Assembly: GCF_000016645.1 (NCBI RefSeq)
Contig: NC_009441.1
Coordinates: 992,001 to 1,056,000, forward strand
Direction of reading: 5' to 3'
From: Flavobacterium johnsoniae UW101
GTDB taxonomy: Bacteria > Bacteroidota > Bacteroidia > Flavobacteriales > Flavobacteriaceae
Length of the DNA stretch: 64,000 nucleotides
Shown here piece after piece: positions 57,119 to 64,000 of the stretch. Both the position numbers and the translations under genes were made by a program. The notes under the pieces were generated by a model that worked only from the letters and a program-made list of their open reading frames with translations, did no database searches and was not told the DNA's origin. How positions within the stretch are numbered: position 1 is the stretch's first letter; the number at the start of each line of letters is the position of its first letter.

Positions 57119-57901
57119 TTATTTTCCTGTAAATTCAGCTTTACGTTTTTCTAAAAAGGCTGCTGTTCCTTCTTTAAAATCCTGTGTTCCGAAACATTCT
57201 CCAAATGATTTGATTTCAGTATCGAAACCATTTTTGCCATCTTTGAAATTAGCATTGATTGCTTTTATAGCTTTTCCTATTGCAAATGGCGCATTTTTAA
57301 TGATTTTTTGAGCGATTACGTTTGTAAACGAAAGTAATTCTTCCTGAGGCACAACATAATTTACCAAACCGTAATCTTTTGCTTGTTCGGCAGTAATCAT
57401 TGCTGCAGTCATAATCATTTCCATCGCACGGCCTTTTCCAATTAATTGCGGTAAACGCTGTGTTCCTCCATAACCAGGAATCAATCCTAAAGTTACTTCA
57501 GGAAGTCCCATTTTAGCATTGTCTGAAGCTACTCTGAAATGACAGGCCATTGCTAGTTCTAATCCGCCTCCAAGAGCAAATCCGTTAACGGCAGCGATAA
57601 CCGGTTTTTTAAGGTTTTCGATAAAATCAAATAAAGACTCCTGCCCTTCTGCCGCTAATTGTGCACCTTCTACAGTTGTATAATTAGCAAATTCCGAAAT
57701 ATCTGCTCCAGCCACAAAAGCTTTTTCACCGCTTCCGATTAAAACAATAACACGAACATCATCATTTTTAGATAATGACTCAACGGCATTACTTAAATCA
57801 CTAATTGTTGCTTTGTTTAAAGCATTTAACTTAGTTGGTCTGTCAATGGTAATGGTTGCAACTTTTTCTTCAATTGAAATTAAGATATTTTCGTAGTTCA
57901 T
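57119..57901 (-). CDS. Enoyl-CoA hydratase/isomerase family protein, 260 aa
   Basis: A crotonase-fold enzyme, probably adding water to trans-2-enoyl-CoA in fatty-acid or amino-acid degradation. The oxyanion-hole segments are AFVAGADISEF and ALGGGLELAMAC. The two catalytic glutamates are present (in GGGLEL and in GLPEVTLGLIPGYGG), so true hydratase activity is likely. Length 260 aa is normal. It is followed on the same strand by no other catabolic gene. Confidence 0.92.
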   Translation of the reverse strand: MNYENILISIEEKVATITIDRPTKLNALNKATISDLSNAVESLSKNDDVRVIVLIGSGEKAFVAGADISEFANYTTVEGAQLAAEGQESLFDFIENLKKPVIAAVNGFALGGGLELAMACHFRVASDNAKMGLPEVTLGLIPGYGGTQRLPQLIGKGRAMEMIMTAAMITAEQAKDYGLVNYVVPQEELLSFTNVIAQKIIKNAPFAIGKAIKAINANFKDGKNGFDTEIKSFGECFGTQDFKEGTAAFLEKRKAEFTGK

Positions 57902-57912
57902 AACAACTGGTT

Positions 57913-59385
57913 TTATGAGTTTGTGATAGGCAAAGAAACCCTGAAAGTCGTTCCTTTTCCGTAAGTTGATTCAAAGGTAATTGTTCCTTTGTAATTTTCT
58001 ATAATGTTTTTGATAATTCCGAGTCCAAGTCCCATACCGCTGGTTTTAGTGGTAAATTTTGGTTCGAAGATTCTTCCGATATCTTGTTTCTGGATTCCAA
58101 TTCCGTTGTCTTTTACCGCGATTTCAACATTGTTGTTGCGTCGTTTTACGGTAACAATAATAGACTTTTGAAACTGACTTTCCGGAATTGCCTGCGTAGC
58201 ATTTTTAACCAAATTGGTAATGACACGAATCAGCTGTGTACGATCCATTTTAGAAATGATTTCTTCTTCTTCTTTTTCAAAAGAGATATAATCTTCGTTG
58301 AAAATATCCAGAGCCAGTTCGACAACCTCAACAACATTCAATGTTTCATTTTGCTGAGCCGGCATCGAAGCGAAGTTCGAAAATGCCGAAGCAACCGAAG
58401 TCATCGTATCGATCTGCTGAATTAAGGTTTCAGAATAATCATTCATCTTTTGTTTCACATCAGGATCATTCGGATCAAACTTTCGTTGGAAACTCTGAAC
58501 CGTTAATCGCATCGGCGTAAGCGGATTTTTAATTTCGTGCGCAACCTGTTTTGCCATTTCGCGCCAGGCTTCCTCACGTTCACTTTGTGCCAATTTAATA
58601 GCACTCGTTTCGAGTTTGTCAACCATTCCGTTATACGCTTTGATAAGGAAATTGACTTCTTTGCTGTTGGCTTCTAAAACAATCTTTTCGTTTTTCTGAT
58701 CCAGATTGGTTTCCTCCAAACGATCTGATATGGTTTTTAGTGATTTTGTGATGTAGGTTGAAAGGAAATAAGCCAAAGCAAAAGCGACAATCAGCATAAA
58801 AGAATAAACCTGACTCAAACGAATCAGGAAAGTATTCAACTCGTTATCATAATAACCGTCGTCTTCTAAATACGGAAGATTCAGAATTCCGAGTGGTTTG
58901 AATTTTTCGTCTTTTATTAAACTGTATGAAGATCGATTTTTAACTCCGTCGATGGTTTTAATATCTACAAAACGCTTTTCAATAGAAGAACGAACTAGTT
59001 TTAAAATATATTCGGGAATTGGAGGAGCAATTTTATCAACGGCAAAAGACTCTTTGGAAGATTTTAAAAGTTTTCCGTCAAGACTGTAAATGTTGATTTC
59101 GATTTTGTGAATCTGTGCTAACTCGTGAATTTTATCTTTGAAGATTAAATCTAAGTTTTGGGTTTTCAGCGGATAAGTCGTTGTAGAAAGCACATAATTG
59201 ATGTGTTCTTTTACCGCATTTTCTTTTCTTTCTAAACGTTCCTGATGGTATTCTTTTGCCTCAGTCTTAAACTGAATAATCGAAATCGAAGCCAATAAAA
59301 AAGATGCCACAACAATCAATACAATCATCGATAGGAAAATCCTGGTACGAAGTGAAAGCATTGTCATTTTGAAGTTGTTAAACAT
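57913..59385 (-). CDS. NtrY-like membrane sensor histidine kinase, 490 aa
   Basis: A membrane sensor. Two membrane helices (about 14-38 and 192-211) enclose a periplasmic sensor of about 150 residues. A HAMP-type segment (212-262) leads to the phosphoacceptor His283 (QVAHEIKNPLTPMRL), the N box NLVKNATQAIPE, DNGIGIQ and GMGLGLGI. The sequence around the phosphoacceptor is NtrY-like. No response regulator gene is in the neighbourhood, so its partner is elsewhere. A start at Met7 or Met9 is also possible. Confidence 0.92.
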   Translation of the reverse strand: MFNNFKMTMLSLRTRIFLSMIVLIVVASFLLASISIIQFKTEAKEYHQERLERKENAVKEHINYVLSTTTYPLKTQNLDLIFKDKIHELAQIHKIEINIYSLDGKLLKSSKESFAVDKIAPPIPEYILKLVRSSIEKRFVDIKTIDGVKNRSSYSLIKDEKFKPLGILNLPYLEDDGYYDNELNTFLIRLSQVYSFMLIVAFALAYFLSTYITKSLKTISDRLEETNLDQKNEKIVLEANSKEVNFLIKAYNGMVDKLETSAIKLAQSEREEAWREMAKQVAHEIKNPLTPMRLTVQSFQRKFDPNDPDVKQKMNDYSETLIQQIDTMTSVASAFSNFASMPAQQNETLNVVEVVELALDIFNEDYISFEKEEEEIISKMDRTQLIRVITNLVKNATQAIPESQFQKSIIVTVKRRNNNVEIAVKDNGIGIQKQDIGRIFEPKFTTKTSGMGLGLGIIKNIIENYKGTITFESTYGKGTTFRVSLPITNS

Positions 59386-59400
59386 AGTTTTTGTTTTTTC

Positions 59401-59550
59401 GCCACGAATTTCACTAATTTACACTAATTCTTTTTTTTGCCACAGATTAAAAAGATTTAAATGATTTTTTTTAATCCTCATAATCCTTTTAATCTGTGGC
59501 AATAATTGCTTAAAATAAATTCGTGCTAATTAGTGCAATTAGTGGCAAAC
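59401..59550. repeat. Two nested inverted repeats (elements H)
   Basis: The outer arms start GCCACGAATTTCACTAATT (59401) and end CAATTAGTGGC (near 59545). The inner arms start TTGCCACAGATTAAAA (59438) and end CTTTTAATCTGTGGCAA (near 59502). Each pair is an imperfect but long inverted repeat. One REP-like doublet appears to have inserted inside another. Confidence 0.8.
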
Positions 59551-59555
59551 TCTTT

Positions 59556-60107
59556 TTATTTTTTTTCTCGTATACGCTTGTAAAAACGAAATCCCAGCAT
59601 AATTAAAACCGAGAATAAAATGATTCCGATTACGCCGAAAATCCAGTTGATGGCACTTTTTAAAACTACTAAAAAGACAACGGCAAATAAAATAATCGTT
59701 GCGCCTTCATTCCATAAACGCATAAAATTATTGGTATATTTTACCTCATCGTTTTGTAATTGCTTAAAAATCTGATGGCATTTTCCGTGATATAAATATA
59801 AAAGAAAAACGAAACATAATTTTACATGCATCCAGGACTGTGAAAGCCAAATATGTCCTGCTTCTGTGAAAAACAACATCCAAAAAGCAAAAATACTCCC
59901 CAAAACTGCCGACGGCCATGTAATAATGTACCACAAACGGTAGGCCATTATTTTGTATTGCGCCTGAAGAATTTCTTTTTCCGGTGAAGGTTTTTCATTT
60001 GCCTCAATTTGATACACAAACAAACGCACAATATAAAACAAACCTGCAAACCAAGTAATCACAAAAATGAGGTGCAGTGATTTTAGATAGTTATAGTATT
60101 CCATCAT
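59556..60107 (-). CDS. hemJ: HemJ-type protoporphyrinogen IX oxidase
   Basis: HemJ oxidises protoporphyrinogen IX to protoporphyrin IX in the membrane. The protein has four to five helices with the conserved early His (LHLIFVITWFAGLFYIVRL, His12) and a later charged helix pair (HVKLCFVFLLYLYH). Length 183 aa is normal. It follows ferrochelatase by 33 bases on the same strand, so the last two steps of haem synthesis are co-located. Confidence 0.88.
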   Translation of the reverse strand: MMEYYNYLKSLHLIFVITWFAGLFYIVRLFVYQIEANEKPSPEKEILQAQYKIMAYRLWYIITWPSAVLGSIFAFWMLFFTEAGHIWLSQSWMHVKLCFVFLLYLYHGKCHQIFKQLQNDEVKYTNNFMRLWNEGATIILFAVVFLVVLKSAINWIFGVIGIILFSVLIMLGFRFYKRIREKK

Positions 60108-60140
60108 AAAGTCTTTTTTCTTTACTCTTTCTTCTATTTT

Positions 60141-61154
60141 CTATTTAGCCCAATCATTAATCCAGTTAGAAACCGTCTGACACCATTCGTCATCATCATT
60201 CAAACATGGAATTGCCAGGAACTCTTCTCCTCCATTTGCTTCAAAATCTTCTTTGGCGCGCATGGCGATTTCTTCTAAGGTTTCTAAACAATCTGAAACG
60301 AAAGCTGGTGTAACAACTGCCAATTTCTTGATTCCTTTTGCCGGCATGTTATCAATTTCAACATCAGTGTAAGGTTCCAACCATTTATCTCCCGCTAAAC
60401 GCGATTGAAATGTCAAACTATATTTATCTTCAGGAAGTCCTAATAATTTTACGACTTGTCTTGTAGTTTCATAACATTGGTGACGGTAGCAGAATTCATG
60501 CGCCGGAGATGGTGTGTTGCAGCAAGAACCATCAATTTTACAATGCGATTTAGTTACGTCGGTTTTGCGAATATGACGTTCTGGAATTCCGTGGTATGAA
60601 AACAATAAATGATCGTAATCAAAACCAACTAAATGTTTTTGAATCGAATCGGCTAAATTCTTGATATAATCCGGTTTATTGTAAAATGCCGGAACATCAG
60701 TAAATTTCATGTGCGGGAATTTCTTCTTGCGAATTTCTTCTGCTTTTACTAAAATAGTCAAAGTAGAAGCCATAGCATATTGCGGATATAGTGGAAAAAG
60801 CATTACATCTGTAACTCCTTTATCGCTCAATTCCTGAAGTCCTTTTTCGATGGTCATGCTTCCGTAACGCATTGCTAAGGAAACAGGAACATTTACTAAA
60901 GGCTGTACTTTTTTCTGCATTCTTTCTGAAAGAACAACTAATGGAGAACCTTCTTCCCACCAGATTTTTGCGTAAGCATGCGCAGATTCTTCTGGTCTTT
61001 TTCTTAATATAATACCGCGAACCAATAATGCTCTTAATAAATACGGAACGTCGATCACGTATTTATCCATTAAAAATTCATCTAAATAAGGTTTAACATC
61101 TTTTGTTGTTGGACTATCCGGAGATCCTAGATTTACTAATAATACACCTTTCAT
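60141..61154 (-). CDS. hemH: Ferrochelatase
   Basis: This enzyme inserts ferrous iron into protoporphyrin IX. The family motifs are LLVNLGSPDSP at the start, FSYHGIPERHIRKT (catalytic His in SYHGIP) and YSLTFQSRLAGDKWLEPYT. Late segments VTPAFVSDCLETLEEI and CLNDDDEWC are typical. A Cys group (CKIDGSCCNTP, CYRHQC) around residues 200-230 is notable but no iron-sulfur site can be defined. Length 337 aa is normal. It is upstream of hemJ. Confidence 0.94.
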   Translation of the reverse strand: MKGVLLVNLGSPDSPTTKDVKPYLDEFLMDKYVIDVPYLLRALLVRGIILRKRPEESAHAYAKIWWEEGSPLVVLSERMQKKVQPLVNVPVSLAMRYGSMTIEKGLQELSDKGVTDVMLFPLYPQYAMASTLTILVKAEEIRKKKFPHMKFTDVPAFYNKPDYIKNLADSIQKHLVGFDYDHLLFSYHGIPERHIRKTDVTKSHCKIDGSCCNTPSPAHEFCYRHQCYETTRQVVKLLGLPEDKYSLTFQSRLAGDKWLEPYTDVEIDNMPAKGIKKLAVVTPAFVSDCLETLEEIAMRAKEDFEANGGEEFLAIPCLNDDDEWCQTVSNWINDWAK

Positions 61155-61279
61155 TATTGTTTCTTGCTTTAAGCTTTTTATTTGTTTTTAAAAATTTCGT
61201 CAAAAGTATTTAAGGATACTTTATCGAAATATGATATTTATTACTTTTTAATTATTGTTTAATATTTAAAATTGATTTA

Positions 61280-61645
61280 TTAGATCTTTCCATTCAGAAA
61301 TTCCGTTTTTATAAATTCAATAGACTGTTTATAATAATCATTATTATTCCAATCGCTAATTTCAATGTGAATTTCCCGATTATATAAACAGATTACTTCG
61401 CACTCAGGTTCTAATTGGATAGCAAACAGAATATCTCCGTCATTATAAGTTGCGTAACTATCTTCAAGCTGACCTATGTTTCCATACTTTATTGTCCTAT
61501 AGTATTTTAAATATTTGAATACATCTGGCAATTCCTCTTTAATTACATTATAAAGATCTTTGCCAAATCGATTATAACGTACCAAAACTTCTTCAAATTT
61601 TTCTTCTATATAATCCTTATGATCTCCTAATATTCCAATTTCCAT
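61280..61645 (-). CDS. Uncharacterised protein, 121 aa
   Basis: A small acidic soluble protein (start MEIGILGDHKDYIEEKFEEV). The middle part (GDILFAIQLEPECEVICLYNREIHIEI) is beta-rich. No family is recognised. It lies 125 bases upstream of the ferrochelatase gene and 20 bases downstream of the AraC-type gene on the same strand, so it is probably co-transcribed with the latter. Confidence 0.6.
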   Translation of the reverse strand: MEIGILGDHKDYIEEKFEEVLVRYNRFGKDLYNVIKEELPDVFKYLKYYRTIKYGNIGQLEDSYATYNDGDILFAIQLEPECEVICLYNREIHIEISDWNNNDYYKQSIEFIKTEFLNGKI

Positions 61646-61665
61646 TATTTTAATAAAACTTGAAA

Positions 61666-62541
61666 TTAAACATTCGCATTAATCGACATTAAATATTTTT
61701 TGGGTGTTGTTCCGAATTTCTTTTTGAACGCCGCTATAAAATGACTTCCTGTGCTGTAGCCAATTTTCAATCCCACTTCATTTACATTATAGGAACCGCT
61801 GTCTAATAATTTTCTAGCGAAATCCATTTTGTAATCAAACAGAAAACCATAAACCGTATCGCCGTAAATTTGTTTGAAACCCATTTTAAGTTTCTTCAAA
61901 TTCAAACCAATTTCATCTGACAGCTCTTGCAATCCCGGAGGTTCAGCCATATTGGCGATGATAATTTCTTTGGCTTTTCGGATTTTTAAAACGTTATCTT
62001 CATCAATTAAAAACGGACATTGCTCTGCATTTGGATCTTCAGTTCTGTTAAAATACAAACTCAACAATTCGTATCCTTTTCCTTTATAATAAAGGTTTTT
62101 TATGGATGGGTGAAGATTGTAATGAAACAACTGACTCAGCACAATTGCCATTGACGGACTGATATTTCCTTCGTTATAATATTTCTTATCCTTATTATCC
62201 GGACTTAGAAAAGTGATATAATCGGCTTCGGCAGAAAATAAAGCGTGAAATTTCTTAATCGATACAATTACTGAAATCGCCCACGAGTTTGGAGCCAGCT
62301 CTAAATTAAGCGGTAATTCTTTTTGTGGGTTGTATAAAAGAAGTGATTTTTCCTCTTTCAATTCTAAAGCATAGCTGCCCTGATTGAATAAAAATTTTGC
62401 ATTTCCTTTTATCCCGAAGTGAAACTGTATCAGGCCCGTACCTATTATTTCGTGCTGTGCATAAAAAGGTTCTGAACCATCATTTTGAAAACGAATCAGC
62501 GTAAAGTCGTCTTCAATTTTTATAACTTCTTGAGAACTCAT
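61666..62541 (-). CDS. AraC-family transcriptional regulator, 291 aa
   Basis: A DNA-binding regulator. The C-terminal 100 residues hold the two helix-turn-helix units (LQELSDEIGLNLKKLKMGF and VNEVGLKIGYSTGSHFIAAFKKKFGTTPKKY). The N-terminal 180 residues form an effector domain of unknown ligand. It is divergent from hemA over 227 bases, which suggests control of haem synthesis genes. Confidence 0.92.
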   Translation of the reverse strand: MSSQEVIKIEDDFTLIRFQNDGSEPFYAQHEIIGTGLIQFHFGIKGNAKFLFNQGSYALELKEEKSLLLYNPQKELPLNLELAPNSWAISVIVSIKKFHALFSAEADYITFLSPDNKDKKYYNEGNISPSMAIVLSQLFHYNLHPSIKNLYYKGKGYELLSLYFNRTEDPNAEQCPFLIDEDNVLKIRKAKEIIIANMAEPPGLQELSDEIGLNLKKLKMGFKQIYGDTVYGFLFDYKMDFARKLLDSGSYNVNEVGLKIGYSTGSHFIAAFKKKFGTTPKKYLMSINANV

Positions 62542-62736
62542 AGCGATATTTTTTTGAAACGAAAATCAAAACAAACTCAAAATGTTATTTAGAACGACTC
62601 TAAACTAATCACTTCAAAGGAGTTGATTTTGCTACAAAAGTAGTCCTTTTTACTCAAAAACACCTATTTAGGTTCAAAAAAACATACAGCGACATAAAAA
62701 GTACTTTTAGCGTTATTTTTATCAATGCTATAGTAA

Positions 62737-62744
62737 TAATTTTG
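62737..62744 (+). promoter_or_regulatory. -7 box of the hemA promoter
   Basis: TAATTTTG fits TAnnTTTG, 24 bases before the hemA ATG. A TTA at 62713-62715 stands at -33 in place of TTG. The following TTGTTGCA resembles a half-site of the Fur-family operators at 52849. Confidence 0.4.
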
Positions 62745-62768
62745 TTGCACTTTTATGAAAGTGAATTT

Positions 62769-64000
62769 ATGGAAAACAATAACGTACCGAAACACCTTTA
62801 TTTTTACTCAGTTGGTCTGAGTTATAAAAAAGCTGATGCTGAGGTTAGAGGTCAATTTAGTTTGGATGCCGTTGCCAAAACGCGATTGCTGGAACAAGCT
62901 AAAAACGATGGAATAGAAAGTTTACTAGTTACTTCAACTTGCAACAGAACCGAAATCTACGGTTTTGCCGAACATCCATTTCAATTAATAAAACTTATCT
63001 GCGATAATAGTAACGGATCTGTAGACGCTTTTCAAAAAGTTGGTTTCGTTTACAAAAATCAGGAAGCGATTAATCATATGTTTCGCGTAGGAACTGGTTT
63101 AGACAGTCAGATCTTAGGCGATTTCGAAATTATATCTCAAATAAAAACATCTTTTACGCATTCAAAATCAATGGGATTAGCCAATGCTTTTATGGAAAGA
63201 TTGGTAAATGCGGTAATTCAGGCAAGCAAAAGAATTAAAACGGAAACAGAAATCAGTTCTGGTGCTACTTCAGTTTCTTTTGCATCTGTACAATATATTT
63301 TGAAGAATGTTGAAGATATCAGTAACAAAAACATTTTACTTTTTGGAACTGGTAAAATCGGAAGAAATACGTGTGAGAATTTAGTAAAACACACTAAAAA
63401 CGAGCATATCACTTTAATCAACCGAACTAAAGATAAAGCAGAGAAATTAGCAGGAAAGTTAAATCTTATTGTTAAAGATTATTCTGAATTACACTTAGAA
63501 CTTCAAAAAGCTGATGTTGTAGTTGTAGCAACCGGCGCGCAAAACCCAACGGTTGACAAAGCAATCTTAAATCTTAAAAAACCTTTGTTGATCCTGGATT
63601 TATCGATTCCGAAAAACGTAAATGAAAACGTTGAGGAATTAGAAGGTGTAACTTTAATTCACATGGATTATTTGTCTCAATTGACAGATGAAACTTTGGA
63701 AAACAGAAAATTACATATTCCCGCTGCTGAAGCAATCATCGAAGAAATCAAAGAAGAATTTGTTACTTGGATGAAAGGAAGAAAGTTCGCTCCAACAATC
63801 AATGCTTTAAAAGAGAAATTAAACGCTATTAAAGCTTCGGAACTAGATTTTCAAAGCAAAAAAATCGCCGATTTTAATGAAGAGCAAGCTGAAATTATCA
63901 GTAACAGAATCATTCAAAAAATCACTACACATTTTGCAAATCATTTAAAAGACGACGATACTATGGTCGATGAAAGTATCGAATGGATCGAAAAAGTCTT
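62769..64000 (+). CDS. hemA: Glutamyl-tRNA reductase, 3' end outside window
   Basis: The first enzyme of the C5 route to 5-aminolevulinate reduces glutamyl-tRNA to glutamate-1-semialdehyde. The catalytic Cys58 is in LLVTSTCNRTEIYGF, followed by HMFRVGTGLDSQILGDFEI. The NADPH-binding segment is LLFGTGKIGRNTCENL, then NRTKDKAEKLA. Start ATG 62769 gives MENNNVPKHLYFYSVGLSYK. The frame is open to the window end, with 410 codons visible; the full protein is expected to be slightly longer. Confidence 0.94.
   Translation, partial: MENNNVPKHLYFYSVGLSYKKADAEVRGQFSLDAVAKTRLLEQAKNDGIESLLVTSTCNRTEIYGFAEHPFQLIKLICDNSNGSVDAFQKVGFVYKNQEAINHMFRVGTGLDSQILGDFEIISQIKTSFTHSKSMGLANAFMERLVNAVIQASKRIKTETEISSGATSVSFASVQYILKNVEDISNKNILLFGTGKIGRNTCENLVKHTKNEHITLINRTKDKAEKLAGKLNLIVKDYSELHLELQKADVVVVATGAQNPTVDKAILNLKKPLLILDLSIPKNVNENVEELEGVTLIHMDYLSQLTDETLENRKLHIPAAEAIIEEIKEEFVTWMKGRKFAPTINALKEKLNAIKASELDFQSKKIADFNEEQAEIISNRIIQKITTHFANHLKDDDTMVDESIEWIEKV

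Noticed and set aside
57913..59385. Complete two-component system
   Set aside because: Only the kinase is present; no response regulator lies in the neighbouring genes.

Overview
The window is a stretch of chromosome from a Bacteroidota bacterium, most probably a Flavobacterium. The support is the AT-rich composition, promoters of the Bacteroidota type (TTG, about 20 nt, TAnnTTTG), a type IX secretion sorting tail on a protease, the gliding lipoprotein GldH, a lycopene cyclase, and many small palindromic intergenic repeats. Genes lie on both strands. No rRNA, tRNA or CRISPR array was recognised.

Positions 1-16000 are mostly core genome. They hold the end of an SpmA/SpmB-type membrane protein, class I fumarase, a PAS protein, DNA polymerase IV, a phosphoesterase, a secreted M4 metalloprotease, the two subunits of a 3-oxoacid CoA-transferase, and the compact ricT - gldH - PBP1A block. 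Positions 16000-25330 are accessory: a run of same-strand genes resembling immunity proteins (SUKH, leucine-rich, ankyrin, ankyrin-SHOCT and unassigned families) with no toxin beside them. Three of these genes are each preceded by a copy of one 100-bp inverted-repeat element.

Positions 25380-28973 carry both enzymes linked to 5-hydroxyuridine at tRNA position 34: the U32 protein TrhP with a one-cluster ferredoxin, and the rhodanese-type TrhO. They are separated by a REP-associated transposase and its perfect palindromic repeat. TrhO ends in a domain clearly homologous to the C-terminus of TrhP. Positions 29230-34898 are a three-gene RND efflux operon.

Positions 34900-46060 form a probable island, bounded by inverted copies of a palindromic repeat. 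It contains an XRE regulator with small membrane proteins, a lipoprotein operon, an IS1595-type insertion with its small accessory ORF, and three toxin-antitoxin-like pairs within 5 kb: two Panacea (SocA/DUF4065) modules whose partner proteins look related to each other, and a HigB-like/ImmA-IrrE pair with a clear promoter and operator candidate.

Positions 46100-64000 return to core genes: bacilliredoxin, an ArsR regulator, lycopene cyclase, and a metal section (thioredoxin-like protein, TonB receptor, FAD oxidoreductase, MerC, Fur-family regulator, Nramp-USP fusion, MntR/DtxR). After these come enoyl-CoA hydratase, an NtrY-like histidine kinase, and haem synthesis (HemJ, HemH, a divergent AraC regulator and the start of HemA). 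Operator-like palindromes link the Fur/MerC promoter region and, possibly, the RND pump. All functional calls are from reading the sequence, without database searches.
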